48,244 nucleotides of DNA from Paludibacteraceae bacterium (GTDB taxonomy: Bacteria; Bacteroidota; Bacteroidia; Bacteroidales; Paludibacteraceae). The notes under the pieces were generated by a model. The model searched no databases and had not been told where the DNA came from. It worked only from the letters and a program-made list of their open reading frames with translations. This document shows positions 26,411-34,167 of the stretch, in pieces. The stretch lies in contig CAJOMJ010000010.1 in NCBI GenBank assembly GCA_905235505.1, positions 21,502 through 69,745 of the forward strand, written 5' to 3'. Made by a program: the position numbers and the translations under genes. Numbering within the stretch: position 1 is the stretch's first letter; every line of letters starts with the position of its first letter.

Positions 26411-28174
26411 ATGAAAAAGATTATTAGTTTGTTACTCCTGCTGATCACGGTGTCTGCCTATGCGGGTCGTTATGATTATCATCTTGTTGATTTCTGGGGA
26501 GGTGCAGGGTATAGCGGTATGGTAAACAATTACCCTACGATGAATGGTGGTATAAACTATACCGGTAGTTTTGACAGTAAGTTTATAGGTGGCGGAGGAG
26601 GTCTGCTTGGTGTAGGCTATGAGTATAGATACAAGAAGTTTATGCTGAATACAGGATTAGAGTTCCGCTTGTTCTCCTCAAAGGACAATCTTTTTCTTGA
26701 CTCCGCTTATCACTATTCGGGTGCAGGAATGGAGTATGCAACACAGACGAAACACTATAGGTTCAACACATTGTCGGAAAATCAGACAGTGGGACAAGTG
26801 ATGTTGCCAGTGATGGCAGGTGCAACATTCGAGTACTGGTATTTCCTTGCAGGTGTGAAGTTGGGATATACAGTATTGGGTAATTACAAGCAAAAGGGTG
26901 AGTTGAAAACCACTATCACGGACTCGTGGGCATACGACCCTGAGTGGGAAGATTTGTTCTCACATGATATCAGAACATCAGACTACCTGCAGAAGGGTAA
27001 AAACAAGTTCGGTTTTGATGCCACATTGTCTGCGGAGATAGGTCTGAACCTGAATCCGTTCTTGTCGAAGACATGGAATACTAATAATCAGAAGCGCAAG
27101 TATCCATGGCACATGCGTCTGGCAGCGTTTGTAGATTATGGTTTGCCTAATATGAATGTAAGTGAGGACGTGGCATTTGCCCAAGTGAACGCAGATAATA
27201 TAACTACGACATCGCTACATCAGTCGCAGTGGGGGAGTAGCAGGCTGAACAGTCTGCTTGTAGGAGTGAAGTTCACCGCTTTATTACAGTTGACTAAACC
27301 TAAGGGTCCGAAGCCACTGAACCCGAGAATGGTTGTATATGCTGTTGACAGTGAGACAGGCAGCGCTCTTGCAGGTACGAAGATAGCGGTTTACAACGAG
27401 AAGACGAAACGTACAGCCCAGAAGACAACCAATGCGAAAGGTTGGATGGTATCGCGTTATCCTGCAGGTAACTACCGCTTGACGCCTTCTCATTCGGGAT
27501 ATCTGCCTATGGAACCGCTTGAAGTAGTGCACGAGCAGGATCTGAGGGATACGATTACATTCAGCATGAAACCCGAACCGGTGTTAAGTTACATGGTAGT
27601 AGATGCAAAGACGGGCCGCCCGATATCCGCAAGTCTTGAGTTTACAGACTTGGCGACGGGCAATGTGGCATTCACGGCAGCAACAGACAGTGCCAAGACT
27701 GATGCATCGCGCCTGAAACTGACATACGGGCATACATACAAGGTAAATGTATCCGCCCCTGAATATATGGCAGATAACTATGAGATTACAGATTTGGGTT
27801 CGGATATGAAATTTAGCTTGCAACCTGTAGAAAAGGGCAGGACATACATAATCCAGAATCTGTTCTTTGCGACCAATGAGACGACTATTCTTCCCGAGTC
27901 GGAAGAGTCACTCAACGAGATGTATGAGTTTATGAAAGACAACAAGACAGTGAGGATACGTATCACGGGTCACACCGATGCAGTGGGTTCGGAGAAGGAT
28001 AACCAAGTGCTGTCAGAGGGTCGTGCCGAAAGTGTTAAGAAGGCAATAGTGGAGCGCGGAATCAGTGCTGACAGAATAGAGGTTGAAGGTAAGGGTGAAA
28101 CTGAACCTATTGCAACAAATGATACAGAAGAAGGACGTGCGAAGAACCGTCGTGTAGAGTTTACGATACTATAA
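26411..28174 (+). CDS. Barrel-CRD-OmpA fusion protein, second copy
   Basis: A 587-residue paralogue of the protein at 15297, without the charged N-terminal segment. The order is: signal peptide (VSAYA); outer-membrane barrel (~20-295; MLNTGLEFRLF, YFLAGVKLGYTVLG, LLVGVKFTALLQ); two carboxypeptidase-regulatory-like domains (~306-390 and 390-475; VDSETGSALAGT, VDAKTGRPISAS); C-terminal OmpA domain (~480-585; ITGHTDAVGS, NRRVEFTIL). It should span the outer membrane and bind peptidoglycan. It has its own consensus promoter. The nearest downstream gene is wza-like, about 200 bp away, so cotranscription is uncertain. Kinship with the cluster upstream suggests it belongs to the same surface system. 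Confidence 0.82.
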   Translation: MKKIISLLLLLITVSAYAGRYDYHLVDFWGGAGYSGMVNNYPTMNGGINYTGSFDSKFIGGGGGLLGVGYEYRYKKFMLNTGLEFRLFSSKDNLFLDSAYHYSGAGMEYATQTKHYRFNTLSENQTVGQVMLPVMAGATFEYWYFLAGVKLGYTVLGNYKQKGELKTTITDSWAYDPEWEDLFSHDIRTSDYLQKGKNKFGFDATLSAEIGLNLNPFLSKTWNTNNQKRKYPWHMRLAAFVDYGLPNMNVSEDVAFAQVNADNITTTSLHQSQWGSSRLNSLLVGVKFTALLQLTKPKGPKPLNPRMVVYAVDSETGSALAGTKIAVYNEKTKRTAQKTTNAKGWMVSRYPAGNYRLTPSHSGYLPMEPLEVVHEQDLRDTITFSMKPEPVLSYMVVDAKTGRPISASLEFTDLATGNVAFTAATDSAKTDASRLKLTYGHTYKVNVSAPEYMADNYEITDLGSDMKFSLQPVEKGRTYIIQNLFFATNETTILPESEESLNEMYEFMKDNKTVRIRITGHTDAVGSEKDNQVLSEGRAESVKKAIVERGISADRIEVEGKGETEPIATNDTEEGRAKNRRVEFTIL

Positions 28175-28376
28175 AGGCTGAGTTAACCCGATGGCGGAAT
28201 AAAATAACATTATGATGGAACTCGTTATGCAGAATAGTAGAAAGTGACAAAGTGTAAGCAAAAGTGGAGAAAAGGTGACAAAATGTCATGATGGGGACAG
28301 ATGCCGATGGTTTAATCCGCAAACAAGAGAAGTAGAGTTAAGTTAAGATGAAGAATTAAAGAAAAGTAAAATTAAT

Positions 28377-29186
28377 ATGAAGAATAGAGTGTTTCCCGGG
28401 TTGGTGATGGTATTGGGTATATTGCTCAGTTCGTGCGTTGCGCAGCATAAGATGTCGTATTTCCGCAATATTGACAAGGTGTCGTTAGATTCCATCAATA
28501 AGCATTACGAAGCTGCGAAGGAACCTGTAATCCGCAAGGGGGACAAGCTTGTGATACTGGTATCCGCTCTTGACCCGGAGGCCGTGGCGCCATTCAATCT
28601 GCCGGTGGTGAGCACATTGGAACCCAATATGCTTGAAGCCACTTCGACAGGTAAGGTGCAGTACTACACGGTTGATAACGAGGGTGATATAATGTTTCCT
28701 GTAATAGGTAAGGTGCATTTGGACGGACTCAGTAAGTCGGAGGCGATAGATTTGTTGCAGCAGAAGATAGGAGTGTTGGTAAACAATCCGTTGGTAACTT
28801 TGAATTTTGTGGGTTACTCTGTGACAGTGTTAGGCGAGGTGAAAACACCGGGCAGGTATGTTGTATCTCCGGAGCGTACATCCGTGTTGGATGCATTGGC
28901 TCAGGCGGGGGATTTGACAATATACGGCAAGCGCGATAATGTGCTGCTTACAAGAGAAAAAGACGGGAAACTGGAATTCGTAAGACTTAATTTGAACTCG
29001 TCAGATATCTTCATGTCACCGTATTTTTACTTGCAGCAGAACGATGTGCTATATGTAGAGCCCACCAATGCGCGGGCAATATCGTCGCAGAACCTGCCTC
29101 TGTACTTGAGTGTGGTAACGACGCTGGCATCAATGGCTACGGTGATAGTGTCGGTAGTGAATACCACAAAAACTGTTGTGGAGTAA
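28377..29186 (+). CDS. Wza-like polysaccharide export lipoprotein
   Basis: A 269-residue outer-membrane lipoprotein of the polysaccharide biosynthesis/export family. The lipobox gives Cys20 (GILLSSC). The Poly_export domain begins around IRKGDKLVILVSALDP. An SLBB segment follows (VLGEVKTPGRYVV...VLDALAQAGDL). The C-terminal hydrophobic helix (LYLSVVTTLASMATVIVSVV) would insert in the outer membrane. Such proteins form the channel through which capsule or exopolysaccharide leaves the cell. The wzc-like partner follows 40 bp later. I found no TAnnTTTG box in the 202-bp gap upstream, so its promoter is unclear; that gap holds a short TGACA-AAA-TGTCA palindrome near 28272-28284. Confidence 0.9.
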   Translation: MKNRVFPGLVMVLGILLSSCVAQHKMSYFRNIDKVSLDSINKHYEAAKEPVIRKGDKLVILVSALDPEAVAPFNLPVVSTLEPNMLEATSTGKVQYYTVDNEGDIMFPVIGKVHLDGLSKSEAIDLLQQKIGVLVNNPLVTLNFVGYSVTVLGEVKTPGRYVVSPERTSVLDALAQAGDLTIYGKRDNVLLTREKDGKLEFVRLNLNSSDIFMSPYFYLQQNDVLYVEPTNARAISSQNLPLYLSVVTTLASMATVIVSVVNTTKTVVE

Positions 29187-29226
29187 TTCCTAAGTAAGAT
29201 ATATTGAATTGAGAATAGAGAATGAT

Positions 29227-31557
29227 ATGACAAATCTTAATCAAGATAATAGTAAACAAGATACGATAAACGTGAGAGAATTGCTGCTCCGGTATTTGAA
29301 GAGGTGGTACTGGTTTGTGTTGTCAGTGGCAATATGTGTAGGTATAGGTGTGTTGGTATTTTTTTCAAAGACGGCAGTATATAACGTATCTTCGACTTTG
29401 CTTATCCGTTCTACGGATGAGAACGGAATGGGGCAGATGCCGCAGGTGGATATGTTGTCGATGATGGGTCTCGGGTCTGCCAAACAAGTGGCAGATGAGT
29501 TGGCTATCATCAATTCGCGCTACGTGATGGAGCAGTCGATACGGGAATTAGGTCTTCAGACAGAGTACAGGAAGAAAAAGAAAATGCGTTGGGTGGGTCA
29601 GTACCCGAAACAGGATGTGCAGGTGGTATATCCGGAGTGCTTTACCGACACCATGCGAAAGACGGTAGCGATGGAACTGAAATCTACGAAGGACGGTTAC
29701 AGTTTGAAGGTAAAATATGGAGGGCTGTTGAACGGCAGGAGTAGCAAGAGCAAGTTCGGTTCGCTGGGAGATACAATAAATACTTGTATAGGCAACATCA
29801 GTTTCAGGGTGTACACACAGCCGGAGCGTGGCGACAAGTACCGTATTGTAACGACGCCGCTACCGGTATTGACTGACAACTACCGTTTGGAAGTAAATGG
29901 CAGGCAGGTGAAGAAGGAAAGCAATGTGATAAGAATAAGTACAGACACAGATATGCCACTCCGTGCTATTGACCTCATGAACAAGATGATAGACCTGTAC
30001 AATTACGATGCTGTGATTGACAAGAACATCATGGCCATGAATACCAAGAACTTCATAGATGAGCGTTTGAAGATTATCACTGAAGAACTGGAGGAAGTGG
30101 AGACCGATGTGGAGACATACAAGAAGCAGAAGGGAATCACGAGTTTGAGCGATGAGGCTGCCATATATCTGAGAGGGTCGAACGAGTATCAGCGTCGTCA
30201 GGTGGAGATAGAGACGCAGCAGAGCATACTGGATTTCCTCAGAAAATTCATTGCCGATGAGCAAAACAAATATAACTTCATTCCTGCCAATATAGGTATC
30301 AACAGCGAGGTGTTGCTGGAGGTTATAGGTGAGTACAACGAACTTCTCCTGATGCGCATGAAGACGATGAGAAGTGCTACTGCCGACAACCCCGTATTGT
30401 CGAATATAGACCTGCAACTGCAAGCCATGCGGAGCAACATAGAGATGAGCATCAAGAGTGCCGAAGAAGGCCTGGAGATAATGCGCAGAGACCTCCAGAA
30501 ACAGGAGCAACGCTATGCGGGCAGGATAGGCGATGTGCCGACGCAGGAACGCGAGTATCTGCAGATTAAGCGTCAGCAGGAGATAAAGCAGAATATATAT
30601 CTTTTCCTATATCAGAAAAGGGAGGAAAACGCGCTCACGCTGGCATCCACAGTGATGCCTGCCAAGACGGTGGATGCGCCACAGATGATGACAGACCCTA
30701 TTGCACCCAATCTAAAATGGATACTCCTGATGGCAATAATATTGGGAATACTGATTCCAATAGGTGTGATATTTGTGTATAACATCTTTGACAATAAGAT
30801 AAAAGACAGCAAGCAATACGGTCATTTGGTGAAGGCACCGGTGCTCGGACAACTGATACAGAGCAGGAAACAGACGGCTGTGGTTATCTCGCAGACGGAG
30901 AACAGTGCTTCGGCGGAGTTGTTCAGGTTGCTCAGAACCAATTTGCGATTCATGCTGCCTGCCGAGAACAAGTCGAATGTGGTGCTTGTTACATCAAGCA
31001 TCAATGGCGAGGGAAAGTCGTTTGTGGCAATAAACACGGCATTGTCGATGGCACTGTTAGGCAAGAAAGTATGCCTTGTGGGGCTTGATATACGCAAACC
31101 GACATTAGCATCGTATATCGGACTCGGCAACCAAGGTCTGCTCACAGCGTATCTGTCGGATTCGGCTTATTCGACGGACGATATAATAGTGCCCTCGGGT
31201 TTGGACAGCAATCTTGATATTATTCCTGCGGGAGTAGTGCCGCCCAACCCTAACGAACTGCTACAGACAGAGCGCCTTGACGAGTTGTTCGCCCAACTGA
31301 GAGAGCGATATGAATATGTGTTTGTAGATTCTGCGCCGGTGGCTATGGTGAGTGATACCTTCCTGTTGAACAGGGTGACAGACATGACGATATATGTGTC
31401 ACGCGCCAACTATACAGAGGTGGAGATGACCGATTTTATCAATCAGGTGTATGACCAGAAACGCCTTAAGAATATAGCATGTGTGCTGAACGGCGTGAGG
31501 CCTTCGGCAGCAGGCTACGGCTCTACCTACGGCTACGGGTACGGGAAAAGCGAGTAG
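29227..31557 (+). CDS. Wzc-like chain-length determinant / bacterial tyrosine kinase
   Basis: A 776-residue inner-membrane protein. TM1 (~26-48) leads to a Wzz-type periplasmic region with long coiled coils (~260-420) and a P-T-Q-E-R-E-Y block before TM2 (LKWILLMAIILGILIPIGVI). The cytoplasmic BY-kinase domain has Walker A (SSINGEGKS, near 590), Walker A' (LVGLDIRKP), Walker B-like VFVDSAP and a C-terminal tyrosine cluster (YGSTYGYGYG, ~764-774) for autophosphorylation. It regulates polymer length and export with the Wza-like protein. I choose ATG 29227 over the TTG at 29209. No glycosyltransferase, flippase or matching phosphatase gene follows; the next gene is convergent topB. Confidence 0.9.
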   Translation: MTNLNQDNSKQDTINVRELLLRYLKRWYWFVLSVAICVGIGVLVFFSKTAVYNVSSTLLIRSTDENGMGQMPQVDMLSMMGLGSAKQVADELAIINSRYVMEQSIRELGLQTEYRKKKKMRWVGQYPKQDVQVVYPECFTDTMRKTVAMELKSTKDGYSLKVKYGGLLNGRSSKSKFGSLGDTINTCIGNISFRVYTQPERGDKYRIVTTPLPVLTDNYRLEVNGRQVKKESNVIRISTDTDMPLRAIDLMNKMIDLYNYDAVIDKNIMAMNTKNFIDERLKIITEELEEVETDVETYKKQKGITSLSDEAAIYLRGSNEYQRRQVEIETQQSILDFLRKFIADEQNKYNFIPANIGINSEVLLEVIGEYNELLLMRMKTMRSATADNPVLSNIDLQLQAMRSNIEMSIKSAEEGLEIMRRDLQKQEQRYAGRIGDVPTQEREYLQIKRQQEIKQNIYLFLYQKREENALTLASTVMPAKTVDAPQMMTDPIAPNLKWILLMAIILGILIPIGVIFVYNIFDNKIKDSKQYGHLVKAPVLGQLIQSRKQTAVVISQTENSASAELFRLLRTNLRFMLPAENKSNVVLVTSSINGEGKSFVAINTALSMALLGKKVCLVGLDIRKPTLASYIGLGNQGLLTAYLSDSAYSTDDIIVPSGLDSNLDIIPAGVVPPNPNELLQTERLDELFAQLRERYEYVFVDSAPVAMVSDTFLLNRVTDMTIYVSRANYTEVEMTDFINQVYDQKRLKNIACVLNGVRPSAAGYGSTYGYGYGKSE

Positions 31558-31954
31558 CGGGTTGCGACCTCATTTGAAGATATCAACTTCGGGCAGTCAT
31601 TAGGCTATTTTGTGCCTGCAAGGATTCAGAAGAAAAGACCAGAGTCGGTGTGCAAACAGGTCTCTTTGTTGTCACACTTGTTGTCAAATTATAGATTTTC
31701 CGATTTCTTTTCAGCGTTTTTTTATTAGCCGGAACATGCTGTAGATGAGCATGTAGCGGTGTCTGTATGTGAGAGTGGGGGCAGGTGACAGGTTTCTGTT
31801 GTCATTTTGGCAGAAAATGACAACAAGAACACGCTTGTTTTCCCCATTTATAGAGGCGTGTATTTACAGAGACAACACAGAAACGGCGGAAGACGTAAAT
31901 ATGCGGTAGGAAAATGCTGATGACCGAGGGGTGGGGAAGACTCTATGGCGTGGG
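31558..31954. other. Convergent intergenic region between wzc-like gene and topB
   Basis: About 400 bp with no convincing gene. It holds a weak stem after the wzc-like gene (AAAGACC at 31634-31640 facing GGTCT at 31659-31663, followed by CTCTTTGTTG). There is also a 7-bp stem ACATGCT/AGCATGT (31734-31754) and a perfect 11-bp inverted repeat at 31798-31824. These probably end transcription from both sides. The open frames here are short and overlap topB or each other. Confidence 0.5.
31798..31824. terminator. Perfect inverted repeat, possible bidirectional terminator
   Basis: GTTGTCATTTT (31798-31808) and AAAATGACAAC (31814-31824) form a perfect 11-bp stem around GGCAG, and the flanks continue to pair imperfectly. 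It lies between convergent genes, but neither side has a long T-run, so a regulatory or processing role is possible. Confidence 0.45.
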
Positions 31955-34006
31955 TTAGAAGTTCTCCCGATAGCTGCATCCTTCGCGCCAGCGTGAGCAA
32001 CCGTACATTGTGTTTCCGCGGATAATGAGTCCTTTCTTGCAAATAGGGCAGAGCATTCCTGCCTTGTCCTGCTTGACATCAAGCACAACCTCCTGCGTCA
32101 TCTGCTTCAGTTCGTCAAGAAACTGTTCTGCTGTATAGTCACCGCTTTCTATCTGCCGCAGTTTTTTCTCCCAGCGTCCTGTAAGCTCGGCGCTTTTGAG
32201 CAGGGGCGAGTGGACGATGCGGATGAGTTCCACTCCGACGGGAGTCGCACGAAGCGAGTTGCGCACTTTCTCGATATAGTGCCGTTGATAGAGTTTCTCG
32301 ATAATGGCAGCACGTGTGCTCGGCCGTCCGATACCATTCTCTTTCATGGCATCACGGAGTTCTTCGTCGTCAACGGTCCTGCCCGCAGTCTCCATTGCTC
32401 TGAGCAGAGTGGCTTCGGTATATGGCTTGGGAGGTGTGGTCTGACGCTCAATGAGGCTCGGGTTGTGAGGACCTGACTCGCCTTTCTTGAAATCGGGCAG
32501 TGTCTTGCTGTCTTCCGCTTTTGTCTCCTCATCGTCGGGGTTGTCGGTATCTTCGGACTTGTTATTATCCTGAAAGACAGTTCTCCAACCCATATCCAAG
32601 ACCTGACGACCGGAGGTGCGGAACGGAATCTTTCCGTCAGCGACTTGCGGCTCGTTCCCAACGAGCACTTCTCCCATGACGGTGGTAGTGCTTATCTGGC
32701 AATCAGGGTAGAAAGCGGCAATGAAACGGAGTGCTACAAGGTCAAATACCTTTCGCTCGTCAGGTGTGAGGTTGTCAGGTCGTTGACCGGTAGGTATGAT
32801 AGCATGGTGGTCGGTTACTTTCTTGTTGTCGAACACCTTTTTGGACTTACGGAGGGGTTTGCCGTGCAGGGGAGCTATTTGCTCTTCGTAATAGCTTTCA
32901 ATGCCCCGTAGAGTAGCCTGGCATTTGGGATAGACATCGTCAGGGAGGAAGGTGGTATCCACGCGGGGATAGGTAGTGATATGTTTCTCGTAGAGCGACT
33001 GAATGAGTTTGAGGGTGGTGTCGGCAGAGAACTTGTATTTGCGGTTGCACTCCACCTGCAGGGAAGTGAGGTCGAACAACCGCGGGGCGGATTCAGTACC
33101 TTTCTTTTTCTCGACAGAGGTGACAGTGAAAGGTAAGTCTCTGATGGCATTGCACAGGGAATTGCCTGCTTCAAGTGAGGGGATGGCATCAATTCCGGGA
33201 TTGTTTTTCTGCAGTTCGTCAAGCGTAGGAACGGGAGTTTTGGATTTACCGCTTTCAGTTTTCTGCTTCAGTTTTTCGATGTCTTCGAGCAACTCCTCGT
33301 CGGACTTACGGACCAAGGCAGAGAAAGTAACTCCGCGGTATTCGGTTTTCAGTTCCCAGTATGTGCGCGGCACGAAGCGCTCTATCTCCTGCTGACGGCG
33401 GACGATGAGAGCAAGGGTAGGGGTCTGCACCCGTCCGATAGAGAGGACTTGTCCGTTTTGCTTGCGGTATCGGAGGGTGTAAGCGCGAGTGGCATTCATG
33501 CCGAGCAGCCAGTCGCCAATGGCACGGCAGAGGCCGGCTTCGTACAGACGCTGATATTCTGACTGGTCTTTGAGTTGGTGAAAGCCCTCGCGTATGGCTT
33601 CTTCGGTAAGAGAGGAGATCCAAAGCCGGCGTACAGGGACTTTGCATCCGGCTTTCTGATACACCCAGCGCTGGATGAGTTCGCCTTCTTGCCCGGCATC
33701 ACCGCAGTTGATAACTTCGTCTGCTTTGCTGATAAGGTCTTTCAGAATGTTGAATTGCTTCTGAACGCCACTGTCATCGGTCACTTTGATACCGAATCGT
33801 TCGGGTATCATGGGCAGGGATGACAGGGTCCACGGCTTCCACTCGTCTTTGTAGTCGTTAGGGTCGAGGAGGGCACAAAGATGTCCGAAGGTCCAACTGA
33901 CGCAGTAGCCGTTGCCCTCCATATAACCATCGTGCGAGGTGGTAGCGCCCAACACTTTGGCTATATCTCTGCCAACCGAGGGCTTTTCTGCAATGCAAAC
34001 AATCAT
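31955..34006 (-). CDS. topB: DNA topoisomerase III
   Basis: A 683-residue type IA topoisomerase that cuts one DNA strand through a tyrosyl link and can decatenate DNA. The N-terminal Toprim domain opens MIVCIAEKPSVGRDIA and carries GDAGQEGELI. The conserved SIGRVQTPTLA block follows, and the active-site Tyr346 lies in ITTYPRVDTTFL. The C-terminus has a four-cysteine zinc ribbon (CPICKKGL...GCSRWREGC). The length is normal. The ATG lies only four bases after the -7 box, so the mRNA is probably leaderless. Although topB is often carried on Bacteroidetes conjugative elements, no transfer genes are near, and it is convergent with wzc and divergent from susC. Confidence 0.95.
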   Translation of the reverse strand: MIVCIAEKPSVGRDIAKVLGATTSHDGYMEGNGYCVSWTFGHLCALLDPNDYKDEWKPWTLSSLPMIPERFGIKVTDDSGVQKQFNILKDLISKADEVINCGDAGQEGELIQRWVYQKAGCKVPVRRLWISSLTEEAIREGFHQLKDQSEYQRLYEAGLCRAIGDWLLGMNATRAYTLRYRKQNGQVLSIGRVQTPTLALIVRRQQEIERFVPRTYWELKTEYRGVTFSALVRKSDEELLEDIEKLKQKTESGKSKTPVPTLDELQKNNPGIDAIPSLEAGNSLCNAIRDLPFTVTSVEKKKGTESAPRLFDLTSLQVECNRKYKFSADTTLKLIQSLYEKHITTYPRVDTTFLPDDVYPKCQATLRGIESYYEEQIAPLHGKPLRKSKKVFDNKKVTDHHAIIPTGQRPDNLTPDERKVFDLVALRFIAAFYPDCQISTTTVMGEVLVGNEPQVADGKIPFRTSGRQVLDMGWRTVFQDNNKSEDTDNPDDEETKAEDSKTLPDFKKGESGPHNPSLIERQTTPPKPYTEATLLRAMETAGRTVDDEELRDAMKENGIGRPSTRAAIIEKLYQRHYIEKVRNSLRATPVGVELIRIVHSPLLKSAELTGRWEKKLRQIESGDYTAEQFLDELKQMTQEVVLDVKQDKAGMLCPICKKGLIIRGNTMYGCSRWREGCSYRENF

Positions 34007-34010
34007 GGTG

Positions 34011-34042
34011 CAAAGATACTGCTTTTTCTCAAATATGCGAAA
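34011..34042 (-). promoter_or_regulatory. Promoter of topB
   Basis: On the minus strand TTTC (34042-34039), a 20-bp spacer and TATCTTTG (34018-34011) fit the Bacteroidetes pattern. Only CACC separates the box from the topB ATG, which places the expected transcription start at or beside the start codon. Confidence 0.6.
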
Positions 34043-34092
34043 AAAAATACACCATGTGTCATTTTTTATACATAAAACAGGAATATTTGTGG

Positions 34093-34100
34093 TAATTTTG
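34093..34100 (+). promoter_or_regulatory. Likely -7 element of the susC operon
   Basis: TAATTTTG followed by CACGC matches the -7 consensus. The -33 position 20 bp upstream (TACA) does not match well, which suggests help from an activator. The leader to the susC ATG is about 65 bases. No hybrid two-component or sigma-factor gene is present to explain control. Confidence 0.5.
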
Positions 34101-34167
34101 CACGCTACTAATTATGTGGCATCACAATCTTACTTGACCAAAATAATAACAAACTCAAATAATACTC

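Noticed and set aside
29860..30510. 216-codon minus-strand frame opposite the wzc-like gene
   Set aside because: It is a shadow of the coiled-coil coding region, with His/Leu-rich nonsense composition.
31161..31186. AT-rich 41161-41186 style tract elsewhere and this segment considered as mobile-element remnants
   Set aside because: No terminal inverted repeats, target duplications or transposase fragments were found.
31848..32088. Short minus-strand frames at the 3' end of topB
   Set aside because: They overlap topB in another frame and lack a start context or protein features.
31955..34006. topB as a marker of an integrative conjugative element
   Set aside because: No tra, mob, integrase or attachment repeats are nearby, and the neighbours are ordinary chromosomal genes.
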